From contig NZ_PYLO01000001.1 in NCBI RefSeq assembly GCF_003024715.1, forward strand, positions 124,001-188,000: 64,000 nt of DNA, in the 5' to 3' direction. Made by a program: the position numbers and the translations under genes. Under the pieces are notes generated by a model. It saw only the letters and a list, made by a program, of their open reading frames with translations, did no database searches and was not told where the DNA came from. This DNA comes from Clostridium fessum (GTDB taxonomy: Bacteria > Bacillota > Clostridia > Lachnospirales > Lachnospiraceae). Positions 1 through 7,979 of the stretch are shown one piece after another (position 1 is the stretch's first letter; each line of letters opens with the position of its first letter).

Positions 1-39
1 GTTCGATTTCTTTAGTTAATACCGCAGGAGGATAGAAAG

Positions 40-2149
40 ATGGGCAATTTACAGAGGGTGAAAGCACCCGTGAAGAAATAAAGAATAAGCTCCGTCAGAA
101 CTTTGACGGTAAGATTGTTCGGAAAGACCTGACAAAGAAAATCAAGGAAGGGGAAAATGTCCCGGTGTATGTCCTTGAGTTCCTGCTGGGTCAGTATTGC
201 AGCTCAGATGATGAAACGGTCATTGAAAAAGGCGTACAGAACGTGAAGCGTATTCTTGCTGATAATTTTGTACGCCCGGATGAATCGCAGAAGATTCTGT
301 CTCAGCTGCGAAAGAAAGGCAGTCACACTATCATTGATATGGTGACTGTCCGACTGGATATGAAAAAGGACTGCTTTTTTGCGGAGTTTTCCAATTTGGG
401 CGTTGGCAATGTACCGATTGCCGACGAATACCCGGAGAAATTTGACCGCCTGCTCTGCGGAGGTATCTGGTGTATCGTTCAGCTGGATTACGAGGTTGAG
501 GGCGACAATAACTTTGGCATTGAGGATATTGACGGAAATCCGCTTCGTTCCAAACACAAAAAGATATTTCTCCGATCAGTATCCGTAAGCTGACACCGAT
601 CCAGATGCCGCACATTGATATTGATGAACTGAAGCAGGGACGAAAGGCTTTTACGAAAGATGAATGGCTGGATATTCTTCTTCGTTCTATCGGCATGGAG
701 CCAGATGAATTTACATATCGTGAGAAATGGCTGCTCCTAACCCGTATGATTCCATTAGTTGAAAACAACTTTAATCTTTGTGAGCTGGGACCGAGAAGTA
801 CCGGTAAATCTCATCTTTACAAAGAAATTTCACCGAACAGTATTTTGATTTCCGGTGGGCAGACGACGGTTGCAAACCTGTTTTACAATATGGGACGCAA
901 AACGGTCGGACTGGTCGGCTTATGGGACTGTGTAGCTTTTGATGAAGTGGCAGGTATCAAGTTTAAAGATAAAGATGGCATTCAGATTATGAAGGATTAC
1001 ATGGCATCCGGCTCTTTTGCCCGTGGCAAAGAAGAAAAGTCTGCTATTGCGTCGATGGTATTTGTGGGAAATATCAATCAGAGTGTGGATGTGCTGTTGA
1101 AAACGTCCAGCCTGTTTGCACCTTTCCCGCAGGAAATGGGAACAGATACAGCATTTCTTGATCGTATGCACTGCTATCTTCTAGGATGGGAGATACCGAA
1201 GTTCAGACCGGAACATTTTACCGATGATTACGGTTTTATCAGTGATTATCTGGCTGAATTTATCCGGGAACTTCGCAAAGAACAGTATGGTGATGCACTT
1301 GACCACTACTTCCGCCTGGGAAGAAATCTGAATCAGCGTGATACGATTGCAGTCCGCCGTATGGTAGACGGTTATCTGAAGCTTATGTACCCGAATGGTG
1401 AGTTTACCAAAGAGGAACTGGAAGAAGTCATTCAGATTGCATTGGAAATGCGCCGCCGTGTAAAAGAACAGCTGAAAAAGCTGGGCGGCATGGAGTTTTA
1501 CGATGTGAACTTCTCCTATATTGACCTGGAGGATATGTCAGAACATTATGTTTCCGTACCGGAACAGGGTGGCGGTAAACTGATACCGGATGGAATGTGC
1601 AATCCGGGACAGGTTTATACCGTATCCAGAGGAAAAAGCGGCATGATTGGCGTGTTCCGTCTGGAAAGTCAGATGCTTCCGGGCAATGGCAAGATTGAAC
1701 GGACAGGCTTAGGCAGTGATTCCAAGTGCAAGGAAGCTGTGAACACGGCGTTCAATTATCTGAAAGCCAACGGCAACCGGATCAGCGGTTCTATCAGCAC
1801 TTCGACCAAGGATTACATCATCAATTATCAGGATTTGCAGGGTATCGGTATGACAGACAAATTGGCACTTCCAACATTGATTGCACTTTGTTCGATTGCC
1901 CTTGGAAAGCCTGTTGTCAGCAACTTGGCAGTGTTGGGAGATATAACAATTAGTGGCACAATGATAAAGGTGGATGAACTTGCCAATACGCTTCAAGTGT
2001 GCCTGGACAGTGGTGCAAAGAAGGTACTGATTCCGAGTACCTCATTTGTTGATTTCGCAAGTGTTCCGGCTGATCTGATGAGCGCATTTCAGCTGATTCC
2101 GTATCAGAGTGCGGAGGATGCGGTGTTTAAGGCGTTGGGGGTAGAATGA
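40..2149 (+). pseudogene. brxL: BREX protein BrxL (AAA+/Lon-like), frameshifted
   Basis: BrxL is the AAA+ and Lon-like protein of type I BREX phage-defence systems. The sequence matches its N-terminal domain (GTG-in-frame part from 165 to 593) and its AAA+ and C-terminal parts (605 to 2149). Walker A GPRSTGKS lies at about 788-811 and a Walker B-like AFDEV follows. A good AGGAGG site precedes ATG 40, but that frame stops after 13 codons; the BrxL-like peptide of 36-165 lies in another frame. A second shift lies near 555-575, close to a run of five A, so the 142-residue and 514-residue parts are out of frame. The Lon-like domain shows neither a GPSAG serine motif nor the partner lysine that I would expect. 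The upstream BREX genes would lie outside the window. Either a pseudogene or two sequencing errors. Confidence 0.8.
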
Positions 2150-2281
2150 TTGAAGAAAGACGTAATTGTACTTATAGATTCACGAAAAGAAATAGAAAAG
2201 ATGTTCCATCCGTTTGATGGAGGTATGGGAACATCTTTTGAACGGATCGGTGATGTGCCTAAATTTCAGAATTGGCTATGA
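2150..2281 (+). CDS. Possible 43-residue protein after brxL
   Basis: A TTG codon directly follows the brxL stop and opens a 43-residue frame whose product contains FHPFDGG and GTSFERIG. I do not recognise it. It could be a translationally coupled small protein, the tail of a truncated gene, or chance. The frame runs through the inverted repeat at 2196-2239. Weak support: there is no ribosome site other than the coding end of brxL. Confidence 0.2.
   Translation: MKKDVIVLIDSRKEIEKMFHPFDGGMGTSFERIGDVPKFQNWL
2196..2239 (+). terminator. Inverted repeat / probable terminator between convergent genes
   Basis: AAAAGATGTTCC (2196-2207) is perfectly complementary to GGAACATCTTTT (2228-2239) with a 20-nt loop. 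The A- and T-rich ends mean it could end transcription from both sides, which suits its place between brxL and the convergent LysR gene. Confidence 0.5.
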
Positions 2282-2291
2282 AAAGTTAAAG

Positions 2292-3185
2292 TTATAACTT
2301 ATAAAACCTCTTCGCAAATTCCAAAAACACCCCGCCTTCCTCTGCCATATACTTAACCGGCGAATACACCAGATAGAGTTTCCGGAGAAAGGCAGCTTCC
2401 CCAAGCGGAAAGAGAAGCAGTTTCCCCTGCCGTGCATCTGCCTGCACAGTTGCTTTTGAGAGAATGGAGATGCCCATTCCCAGCATGATACATTGCTTGA
2501 GGGCGGCGGCATCGTCCATCACGGCAATAACATTTAAATCATCGAGTGAAAGCCCTTTATTTTTTAGGAAATGAAGGGTTTCCTGCTTTGTGCCGGAATT
2601 ATCTTCCCGGAGCAGAAACGGTTCTTTTAAGAGGGCATCCAGCGGTGATGGAATAGACTGGTAAGCCTGATAATGCGGTGCGGCGGGGGCAGCGATCACA
2701 AGCTCATCGGAGGCAAATGGGAGAAATTCGCAGGAGGTGTCCGAGGTAGTAGTTCCGACCAGACCGATGTCGCAGATGCCGTCATCCACCTTATGTACAA
2801 CGTCCAGGCTGTCTGAGCAGGAGGCATAGACACGGATATCAGGATGAACTGCGTGATAAGCGCTTAAAAGTTCCGGCAGAAAATAGAGGGACGGAACGGA
2901 GGATGCGCCGATCCGAAGCTGCGGTTTCGTCTCGTTGGCGAGTTCCACGATTGCTTTCTGCTGCAGGGTCAGAATCTCCGTGGCATAGGAATATAATTTT
3001 GTCCCGGCAGGAGTCAGGAAGAGCGATTTGGTGGTGCGCTTTAAAAGCTGGGTGTGAAATTCCTCCTCCAGACTGCGGATGTGGGCGCTGACAGTCGGCT
3101 GTGAGATGTACAGCTTCTGGGCGGCAAGCGAAAAACTCTGATATTTGACGGTGTACACGAAAGCTTCTAATTGGCGGATGTCCAT
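2292..3185 (-). CDS. LysR-family regulator of the selenium cluster
   Basis: LysR-type activator of 297 residues. The N-terminal winged helix-turn-helix begins MDIRQLEAF and includes SQPTVSAHIRSLE; the rest is a periplasmic-binding-like effector domain. The ATG at 3183-3185 is chosen because it gives the family's usual N terminus and has an AAGGA site upstream; an upstream in-frame ATG (to 3245) would add 20 atypical residues. The gene is divergent from a yedE-type transporter, the usual arrangement of the LysR regulators linked with selenium metabolism, so it probably controls that operon. The effector is unknown. Confidence 0.85.
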   Translation of the reverse strand: MDIRQLEAFVYTVKYQSFSLAAQKLYISQPTVSAHIRSLEEEFHTQLLKRTTKSLFLTPAGTKLYSYATEILTLQQKAIVELANETKPQLRIGASSVPSLYFLPELLSAYHAVHPDIRVYASCSDSLDVVHKVDDGICDIGLVGTTTSDTSCEFLPFASDELVIAAPAAPHYQAYQSIPSPLDALLKEPFLLREDNSGTKQETLHFLKNKGLSLDDLNVIAVMDDAAALKQCIMLGMGISILSKATVQADARQGKLLLFPLGEAAFLRKLYLVYSPVKYMAEEGGVFLEFAKRFYKL

Positions 3186-3580
3186 ATATTTAAAATCCTT
3201 TCTATAGATAAAATCAATTTTTAATGATTCTGTGATAAAATCCAAAATTAAAATGAATAGTAGACAGGTGAAAACAATCTCTAAAGAAGAGTGTAGCTTT
3301 ATTTATTGAAAATATCAATAAGTTTATAGCAAATATCAATATAAACGATTTTACCATAAAAATACAGGATGTTATACTTGTCTGCGGAAAGTATGGATAG
3401 ATCCATGAAATGTACGCGCTTGAAATTTTTCTTGTTTGATTTTGTGAGATGATTTTTTTGCCGGATGCACTCAAATTTCTGATATGTATTGATGAAATGC
3501 GAGTGTGGTGCGTGAAATCACCCACAATGACGAGTGTGAGAAAAACTTTAAGAGTACATGAAATAAAAAAGGAGGCAGGT
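3186..3580. promoter_or_regulatory. Divergent regulatory region, lysR / yedE
   Basis: About 395 bases without a gene. A plausible sigma-A promoter for the rightward operon is TTTACC (3350-3355), 17 bases, TATACT (3373-3378), which would give a leader of about 200 nt. A-T-rich repeats (AATATCAATA at 3311-3320, AATATCAATATAA at 3332-3344) upstream of it are candidates for LysR binding. An AAAAAAGGAGG site precedes yedE. I see no known riboswitch fold. Confidence 0.45.
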
Positions 3581-4675
3581 ATGAAAGTATTTGACAAGAC
3601 ATGGAAGCTGGCAGTGGCAGGCGCGCTTGTGGGTGTGCTGGCAGCATTGCTGGCGTATTTTGGAAATCCGGCCAATATGGCGATCTGTATTACGTGCTTC
3701 GTACGTGATACGGCGGGCGCGCTGAAACTTCACTCAGCAGCACCGGTTCAGTATTTCCGTCCGGAGATTGTAGGATTTGCAGTGGGAGCATTTGCAATCT
3801 CACTGGTGACGAACGAGTATAAGGCGACAGCAGGTTCTTCACCGATGATCCGCTTTGTTCTGGGTGCGATCATGGTAATCGGCGCGCTGGTATTCTTAGG
3901 GTGTCCGCTGCGTATGGTTCTGCGTATGGCAGCCGGTGACCTGAATGCGTATGTAGCGCTGGTTGGATTTGCAGGCGGTATTGCAACCGGTTCGTTCTTC
4001 CTGAAAAAGGGATTTTCGCTGGGCAGAGCGTATGAGACGCAGAAATCAAGCGGATATGTGCTTCCGGTGCTCCTTCTGGCGCTTTTTATCATTGGAGCAG
4101 TAACAGGCGTATACGCAGCCAGCACGGAAGGACCGGGAAGCAAGCACGCACCGATTCTGATTTCCCTGGTTGCGGCTCTCCTGATTGGTGCACTGGCACA
4201 GAAGAGCCGTATGTGTTTTGCAGGCAGCATCCGTGATGTGATTCTGATGAAAAACTTTGATTTGCTCAGCATTATCGGCGCACTGTTTGCAGTCATGCTG
4301 ATTTTTAACCTTGCAACTGGCAATTTCCATTTGAGCTTTTCCGGTCAGCCGATCGCGCACTCCCAGCATCTCTGGAATATTCTGGGTATGTATGCCGTTG
4401 GATTTGCAGCCGTTCTGGCTGGCGGATGCCCGCTGCGTCAGATCATTCTGGCAGGGCAGGGCTCCTCGGACAGTGCGGTAACCTTTCTGGGAATGCTGTT
4501 AGGTGCGGCACTTGCACACAATTTTAACCTGGTTGGTGCGGCAGCAAAAGCGGCAACCGAGACAGAGGTAGCCGTTTTGGGTGGTCCGGCGATGCCGGGC
4601 AAAATTGCCGTAATTGTATGTATTGCCCTGTTATTCGTGATTGCAGCGGCAAATATGAAACGTAGAAAGAAATAA
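3581..4675 (+). CDS. yedE: YedE-type selenium/sulfur membrane transporter
   Basis: Polytopic membrane protein of 364 residues of the YedE/YeeE family, of the subgroup linked with selenium metabolism. The two halves are an internal repeat: CITCFVRDTAGAL then GCPLRMVLRMAAGD in the first, RMCFAGSIRD then GGCPLRQIILAGQG in the second. The paired cysteines are those expected to relay a sulfur or selenium species through the membrane. The ATG at 3581 follows GGAGGCAGGT; an upstream in-frame ATG would add 44 non-membrane residues. It heads an operon with tusA-like and DUF3343 genes, which supports import of a selenium or sulfur compound. Confidence 0.85.
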   Translation: MKVFDKTWKLAVAGALVGVLAALLAYFGNPANMAICITCFVRDTAGALKLHSAAPVQYFRPEIVGFAVGAFAISLVTNEYKATAGSSPMIRFVLGAIMVIGALVFLGCPLRMVLRMAAGDLNAYVALVGFAGGIATGSFFLKKGFSLGRAYETQKSSGYVLPVLLLALFIIGAVTGVYAASTEGPGSKHAPILISLVAALLIGALAQKSRMCFAGSIRDVILMKNFDLLSIIGALFAVMLIFNLATGNFHLSFSGQPIAHSQHLWNILGMYAVGFAAVLAGGCPLRQIILAGQGSSDSAVTFLGMLLGAALAHNFNLVGAAAKAATETEVAVLGGPAMPGKIAVIVCIALLFVIAAANMKRRKK

Positions 4676-4694
4676 AGAAAAGAGGAAACGGAAA

Positions 4695-4916
4695 ATGTCA
4701 GATTTTGTTGAGGTAGATGTGCGGGGACTCTCCTGTCCGGAACCGGTTTTGATGGTGATGGATGCGATGGACGAACATCCGGGAAAACAGATCCGTGTGC
4801 TTGGCGATGAGGCACACACCCGGACGAATATTGAGCGCACGTTGGAGTATCATGGAAAAGAGGGGCACACCGAGGTGCTGGAAAACGGCTGTTTCACCAT
4901 TACCTTTGAAGCGTGA
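4695..4916 (+). CDS. TusA-like sulfur/selenium carrier protein
   Basis: A 73-residue SirA/TusA-fold protein. The signature VRGLSCPEPV places the active cysteine at residue 14 (CPxP motif), which in this family carries a persulfide, or perselenide in YedF-type proteins. An AGAGGAAA site precedes the ATG. It lies 19 bases after yedE, so both are probably one transcript. In YedF the same domain is fused to a DUF3343-like partner; here the two are separate genes. Confidence 0.85.
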   Translation: MSDFVEVDVRGLSCPEPVLMVMDAMDEHPGKQIRVLGDEAHTRTNIERTLEYHGKEGHTEVLENGCFTITFEA

Positions 4917-4948
4917 TGCTGCTCTGGAATATTAAATAGGTGGAAATG

Positions 4949-5185
4949 ATGAGGCAGAAACGGGAATATCGGATTTTTACCTTTCACACGACGGCTGCGG
5001 CGATGGAGATGGAGGCATTCTGCCGGGAACAGGGAATCAGAGGGCGCCTGGTGCCTGTCCCACGCGAACTCTCAGCAGGCTGTGGAATTGCCTGGCGGAT
5101 GGAACCGGCGGAATATGAACGGTTTCAGGGAGTGATTGCGGAGAGCCAAATTGAGATCGAGCAGAGCTGTGTGGTTATGAATTAA
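4949..5185 (+). CDS. DUF3343 putative Se/S carrier protein
   Basis: Small (78-residue) protein of the DUF3343 family, which is often found beside TusA/YedF and selenium genes. The invariant-looking SAGCG motif holds Cys45, a likely carrier residue. The start is uncertain: AGGTGG (4938-4943) sits 5 bases before ATG 4949 and only 2 before ATG 4946; a GTG at 4940 is also in frame. It is the last gene of the yedE operon. No aminotransferase or selD follows, although these often accompany it. Confidence 0.75.
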   Translation: MRQKREYRIFTFHTTAAAMEMEAFCREQGIRGRLVPVPRELSAGCGIAWRMEPAEYERFQGVIAESQIEIEQSCVVMN

Positions 5186-5316
5186 ATAAAATGTTATGTT
5201 AGAGCAGGCATCATAGAAAAAGTATATAGGAAAAAGCGGCGGTATCGGCAGTGGCGAGACATTCAAAAAAGAATGGAGCGCTGACTGTGTGATACTGCTG
5301 CTTTTTGGCGTGTAAA

Positions 5317-5387
5317 TCGAGGTCAGAATGAGGTCATTGAGGTCAGAAATCAAATCATGACCTCGATGACCTCATTTGTGACCTCGA
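5317..5387. repeat. Triple-half-site inverted repeat
   Basis: Left arm 5317-5345 carries three copies of GAGGTCA; right arm 5358-5387 carries three copies of TGACCTC; the arms pair almost perfectly (one gap and a few changes) around a 12-base loop. It lies between the convergent DUF3343 gene and udk. There is no T run, so it is not a standard terminator; it could be a strong RNA hairpin, a protein-binding array or a decayed mobile element end. Confidence 0.75.
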
Positions 5388-5408
5388 TGATCCCAATATT
5401 TTGAAATA

Positions 5409-6044
5409 TTATTCTTCCGCCTTCGCCTCCTCCAGCAGCCGTGCAATCTCCCCCCGCACCAGCGAGAATGCAACCTCATTCCGTCCGCTGTTTGTAACGA
5501 CATCTGCATAGGCGCGGGTCGGTTCAACAAAGAGAGCATGCATCGGTTTGACGGTAGTCAGATACTGGTCGATGATGTTTTCGATATCGCGTCCGCGCTC
5601 TTTCGTGTCACGTAAGATTCGGCGGAGGATGCGCTCGTCGGCGTCGGCATCGACGAAAATGCGGATGTCGAGCAGATTGCGGAGTGCTTCGTCATAGAGA
5701 ACGAGAATGCCCTCCAACAGGATAACCGGGCGCGGCTCGATGTGAATGGTCGCTTCGGCGCGGTTGTGGTTGGCGTAGTTGTAGGTTGGACAGTCGATTG
5801 CCTCCCAGTTTTTCAGTTTGTTGAGATGCTCAAGAAGCAGCTCCGTCTCAAATGCATCCGGGTGGTCGTAGTTCAGCTTTTTGCGCTGTTCAAATGGCAT
5901 ATCGTCGTGGGCGCGGTAGTAGTTGTCGTGGTAAAGCACGGTCACCTGATTAGCAAATGCGTCTTTCAGACGGTTTGTAAAAGTGGATTTTCTTGAACCA
6001 GTTCCTCCGGCAATTCCGATGATAATAGGTGATTTTCTATTCAC
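5409..6044 (-). CDS. udk: Uridine kinase, P-loop Gly-to-Arg variant
   Basis: Phosphorylates uridine and cytidine to UMP and CMP in pyrimidine salvage. All family motifs are present (YHDNYYRAHDDMPFEQR, NYDHPDAF, LLEGILVL, RRILRDTKERGR). The P-loop reads GGTGSRKST: the glycine before the lysine is arginine (codon AGA instead of GGA), which is unusual for a Walker A motif. The GTG at 6042-6044 is chosen because GGAGGAAA lies 8 bases upstream of it; that ribosome site itself overlaps an upstream ATG (6057-6059) which has no site of its own. The rest of the frame is intact, so this is either a functional variant or a recently damaged enzyme. Confidence 0.88.
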   Translation of the reverse strand: MNRKSPIIIGIAGGTGSRKSTFTNRLKDAFANQVTVLYHDNYYRAHDDMPFEQRKKLNYDHPDAFETELLLEHLNKLKNWEAIDCPTYNYANHNRAEATIHIEPRPVILLEGILVLYDEALRNLLDIRIFVDADADERILRRILRDTKERGRDIENIIDQYLTTVKPMHALFVEPTRAYADVVTNSGRNEVAFSLVRGEIARLLEEAKAEE

Positions 6045-6067
6045 TGTGGTTTCCTCCATTTGTAAGT

Positions 6068-6157
6068 TTTATCTCAGTCGAGAAGAGTCCCACCTCTTTA
6101 GGTGGCGAGTAATAGCAAATTTGTCTCAGTGGGAGGTGGGTCTCCGACTGAGATAAA
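6068..6157. repeat. Nested palindromic element 1
   Basis: The outer arms TTTATCTCAGTCG (6068-6080) and CGACTGAGATAAA (6145-6157) are a perfect 13-bp inverted repeat. Inside, CCCACCTC (6089-6096) pairs with GAGGTGGG (6133-6140), or alternatively CCACCT folds onto the nearby AGGTGG (6100-6105). There is no target duplication. The layout resembles the folded ends of IS200/IS605-type elements, but no transposase gene is present. Confidence 0.7.
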
Positions 6158-6171
6158 CGCTCCGCGGGGAT

Positions 6172-6223
6172 GCGCAGTGATTCTGTATGGAATATGTCAG
6201 CTTCGCTGACCAGAATCACGCGC
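6172..6223. repeat. Long hairpin element 2
   Basis: GCGC and GTGATTCTG (6177-6185) pair with CAGAATCAC (6211-6219) and GCGC; an inner stem GTCAGC-TTC-GCTGAC (6196-6210) sits next to the right arm. It lies directly after element 1 in the gap between udk and tmcAL, 39 bases from the end of tmcAL, so it may shape transcription end of that gene, although no T run is seen. Confidence 0.65.
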
Positions 6224-6262
6224 CAAGTCTCACGGACGTTCGACTTGAAAACTGGTTCATTT

Positions 6263-7681
6263 TTATACAAAAACCAGTCCTTCTGTATATTCATTTTGAA
6301 ATACGCCGCTGCGCTTCATCCGCACCGTCTGGTATAAATGCGAGGCGTACACCTCCTGCTCCAGCAGCGCGAGCGCCGACGGGGAGAGGTTCTGGGCGGC
6401 ATCTGCCATTTTAGTGATGAGGGGGATGCTGCTTTTTTTATGCAGACAGGAGAGCAGAGGGCTGCTCTGCCTGCAAAAACCGAGAATCCGTGCATAGAGT
6501 GCATAGCCCTCTTCCTTCCACCGGGAAATATCCTCCTCGCGCATACCGAGTACCAGATGCAGAAGCGCCCGGCTGACACGCGTGTAGGTAAGCTGGCGCG
6601 TCTTTAACGCCTGAATCCGTTCTTCAAAAGAGAGAGGAAAGTAAGGTGGTTTTGCAAGACGGGCGGCAAGCTCCGGGGAGAGATCTGCGATGCGGGATAT
6701 AGCCTGCGTATTGGTATCAACAGACAAAGTGCTGGAAGGCATAACGACGTTTGTGGCAGCAATGGAACCTTTCGCTGAAGATTTCTGCATCTGTAAAACA
6801 GCCATATTTAAAAGTTCTGAAAAGTCATCCGTAAAAACGGGAAGTGCACCTGCGTATGCGGGATGCGTCACGGCTGGCAGATGAGGTATTAAAATATTAA
6901 ATAAAATCTCACTTTTTGAATCAGAACCCGGTTCCTGTTTTAGTGAAGCTGGACTATCTGCTGACAGATTTTCATAGCTCTTCCGAACTATCCCGCGAAT
7001 TGCCGAAGCGGATGGAAACTTTGCTTCAGACAGTGCATCCTCATGATATCCGCTTCCCTCCCGCGAAATCGTATAAAATTCCATCGGGCTGTGCAGATCT
7101 TCCGCCGCCCGCAGATATTCAATCCCAAGGATATTATTAGGGGAGTTTAAAATGGAAGACCATATATGAGAGTTCGACACATCTGTATTTGCGTGAAAAT
7201 CTTCCACATTTTCAACTCTTGTCCCGCCCGCCTGTGTTTCTCCCAGCGCCTTCGCCCGTGCCTGCGGATAAGTCAGTCCCGCTTTCAACCCTTTCCGCAG
7301 CCGTTCCTGAAATTCCGCCGATTCATGATTCAGCGCATAAGCAGCCTGCTTAAGGATCTCAATCTGCCCGCATTCACTGCCGAACACAACGGCATCCACA
7401 CCGATCGCCGACAGAAGCGCGACTCCATAGGCGGCAAATTCATGCGCTGAGGCGGTGGAGAAGGCGGCTGGCATCTCAAGTACCAGGTCGGCACCGGCGA
7501 GAAGAGCGGCTTTTGTACGACGGTACTTATCAAAGATGGCGGGTTCGCCGCGCTGGACGAAGCTGCCGCTCATCAGGACGACGCAGTAGTCTGCGCCGGT
7601 CAGTTCCCTTGCCTGTTGCATATGATACAGATGTCCGGCATGGAACGGGTTATATTCGGTAATTAAACCAACGATTTTCAT
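6263..7681 (-). CDS. tmcAL: tRNA(Met) cytidine acetate ligase TmcAL
   Basis: Nucleotidyltransferase-like protein (DUF795, YlbM) that makes N4-acetylcytidine at the wobble base of elongator tRNA-Met from acetate and ATP. The N terminus has the adenylyl-transfer motif EYNPFHAGH (His14, Gly16, His17) and the family segments MSGSFVQRGEPA and FGSE. With 472 residues it is longer than many family members. The ATG at 7679-7681 gives the standard MKIVGLITEYNP start. Acetate as substrate fits with the divergent pta-ackA genes next to it, though that link is only positional. Confidence 0.9.
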   Translation of the reverse strand: MKIVGLITEYNPFHAGHLYHMQQARELTGADYCVVLMSGSFVQRGEPAIFDKYRRTKAALLAGADLVLEMPAAFSTASAHEFAAYGVALLSAIGVDAVVFGSECGQIEILKQAAYALNHESAEFQERLRKGLKAGLTYPQARAKALGETQAGGTRVENVEDFHANTDVSNSHIWSSILNSPNNILGIEYLRAAEDLHSPMEFYTISREGSGYHEDALSEAKFPSASAIRGIVRKSYENLSADSPASLKQEPGSDSKSEILFNILIPHLPAVTHPAYAGALPVFTDDFSELLNMAVLQMQKSSAKGSIAATNVVMPSSTLSVDTNTQAISRIADLSPELAARLAKPPYFPLSFEERIQALKTRQLTYTRVSRALLHLVLGMREEDISRWKEEGYALYARILGFCRQSSPLLSCLHKKSSIPLITKMADAAQNLSPSALALLEQEVYASHLYQTVRMKRSGVFQNEYTEGLVFV

Positions 7682-7906
7682 AAATTTCAATCCTGTTTTT
7701 TGCATTTTTGCGAGGAATTTTGTAGCAGCCTATTTATAATAGAAATAAAAATAAAAGACTGTTGCTGTTGCGGCAGAAAAATCTGTAAAAAATAGCAGCC
7801 ATTTTCTGCTTCATTTACATTATATAGTGGAAGTGCGGGAGCGTAAAGGAAAAATTATAGTGCATCTTGTTAAAAATTTAATTAATCAAAAATTTGAAAA
7901 TCGCTC

Positions 7907-7935
7907 TTGTATACAATAAACAACTGGTATATAAT
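7907..7935 (+). promoter_or_regulatory. Sigma-A promoter of pta
   Basis: TTGTAT (7907-7912), a 17-base spacer and a perfect TATAAT (7930-7935), about 45 bases ahead of the pta start, in an A-T-rich stretch. An AAAGGGG ribosome site lies 10 bases before the ATG. Confidence 0.75.
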
Positions 7936-7979
7936 GTTAGCAGTAATAGACACACACTTATGAAAGGGGTTTTATAACC

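Noticed and set aside
5317-5387. Short CRISPR array
   Set aside because: The repeats are 7-mers in opposed orientation with no spacers of uniform length and no cas genes.
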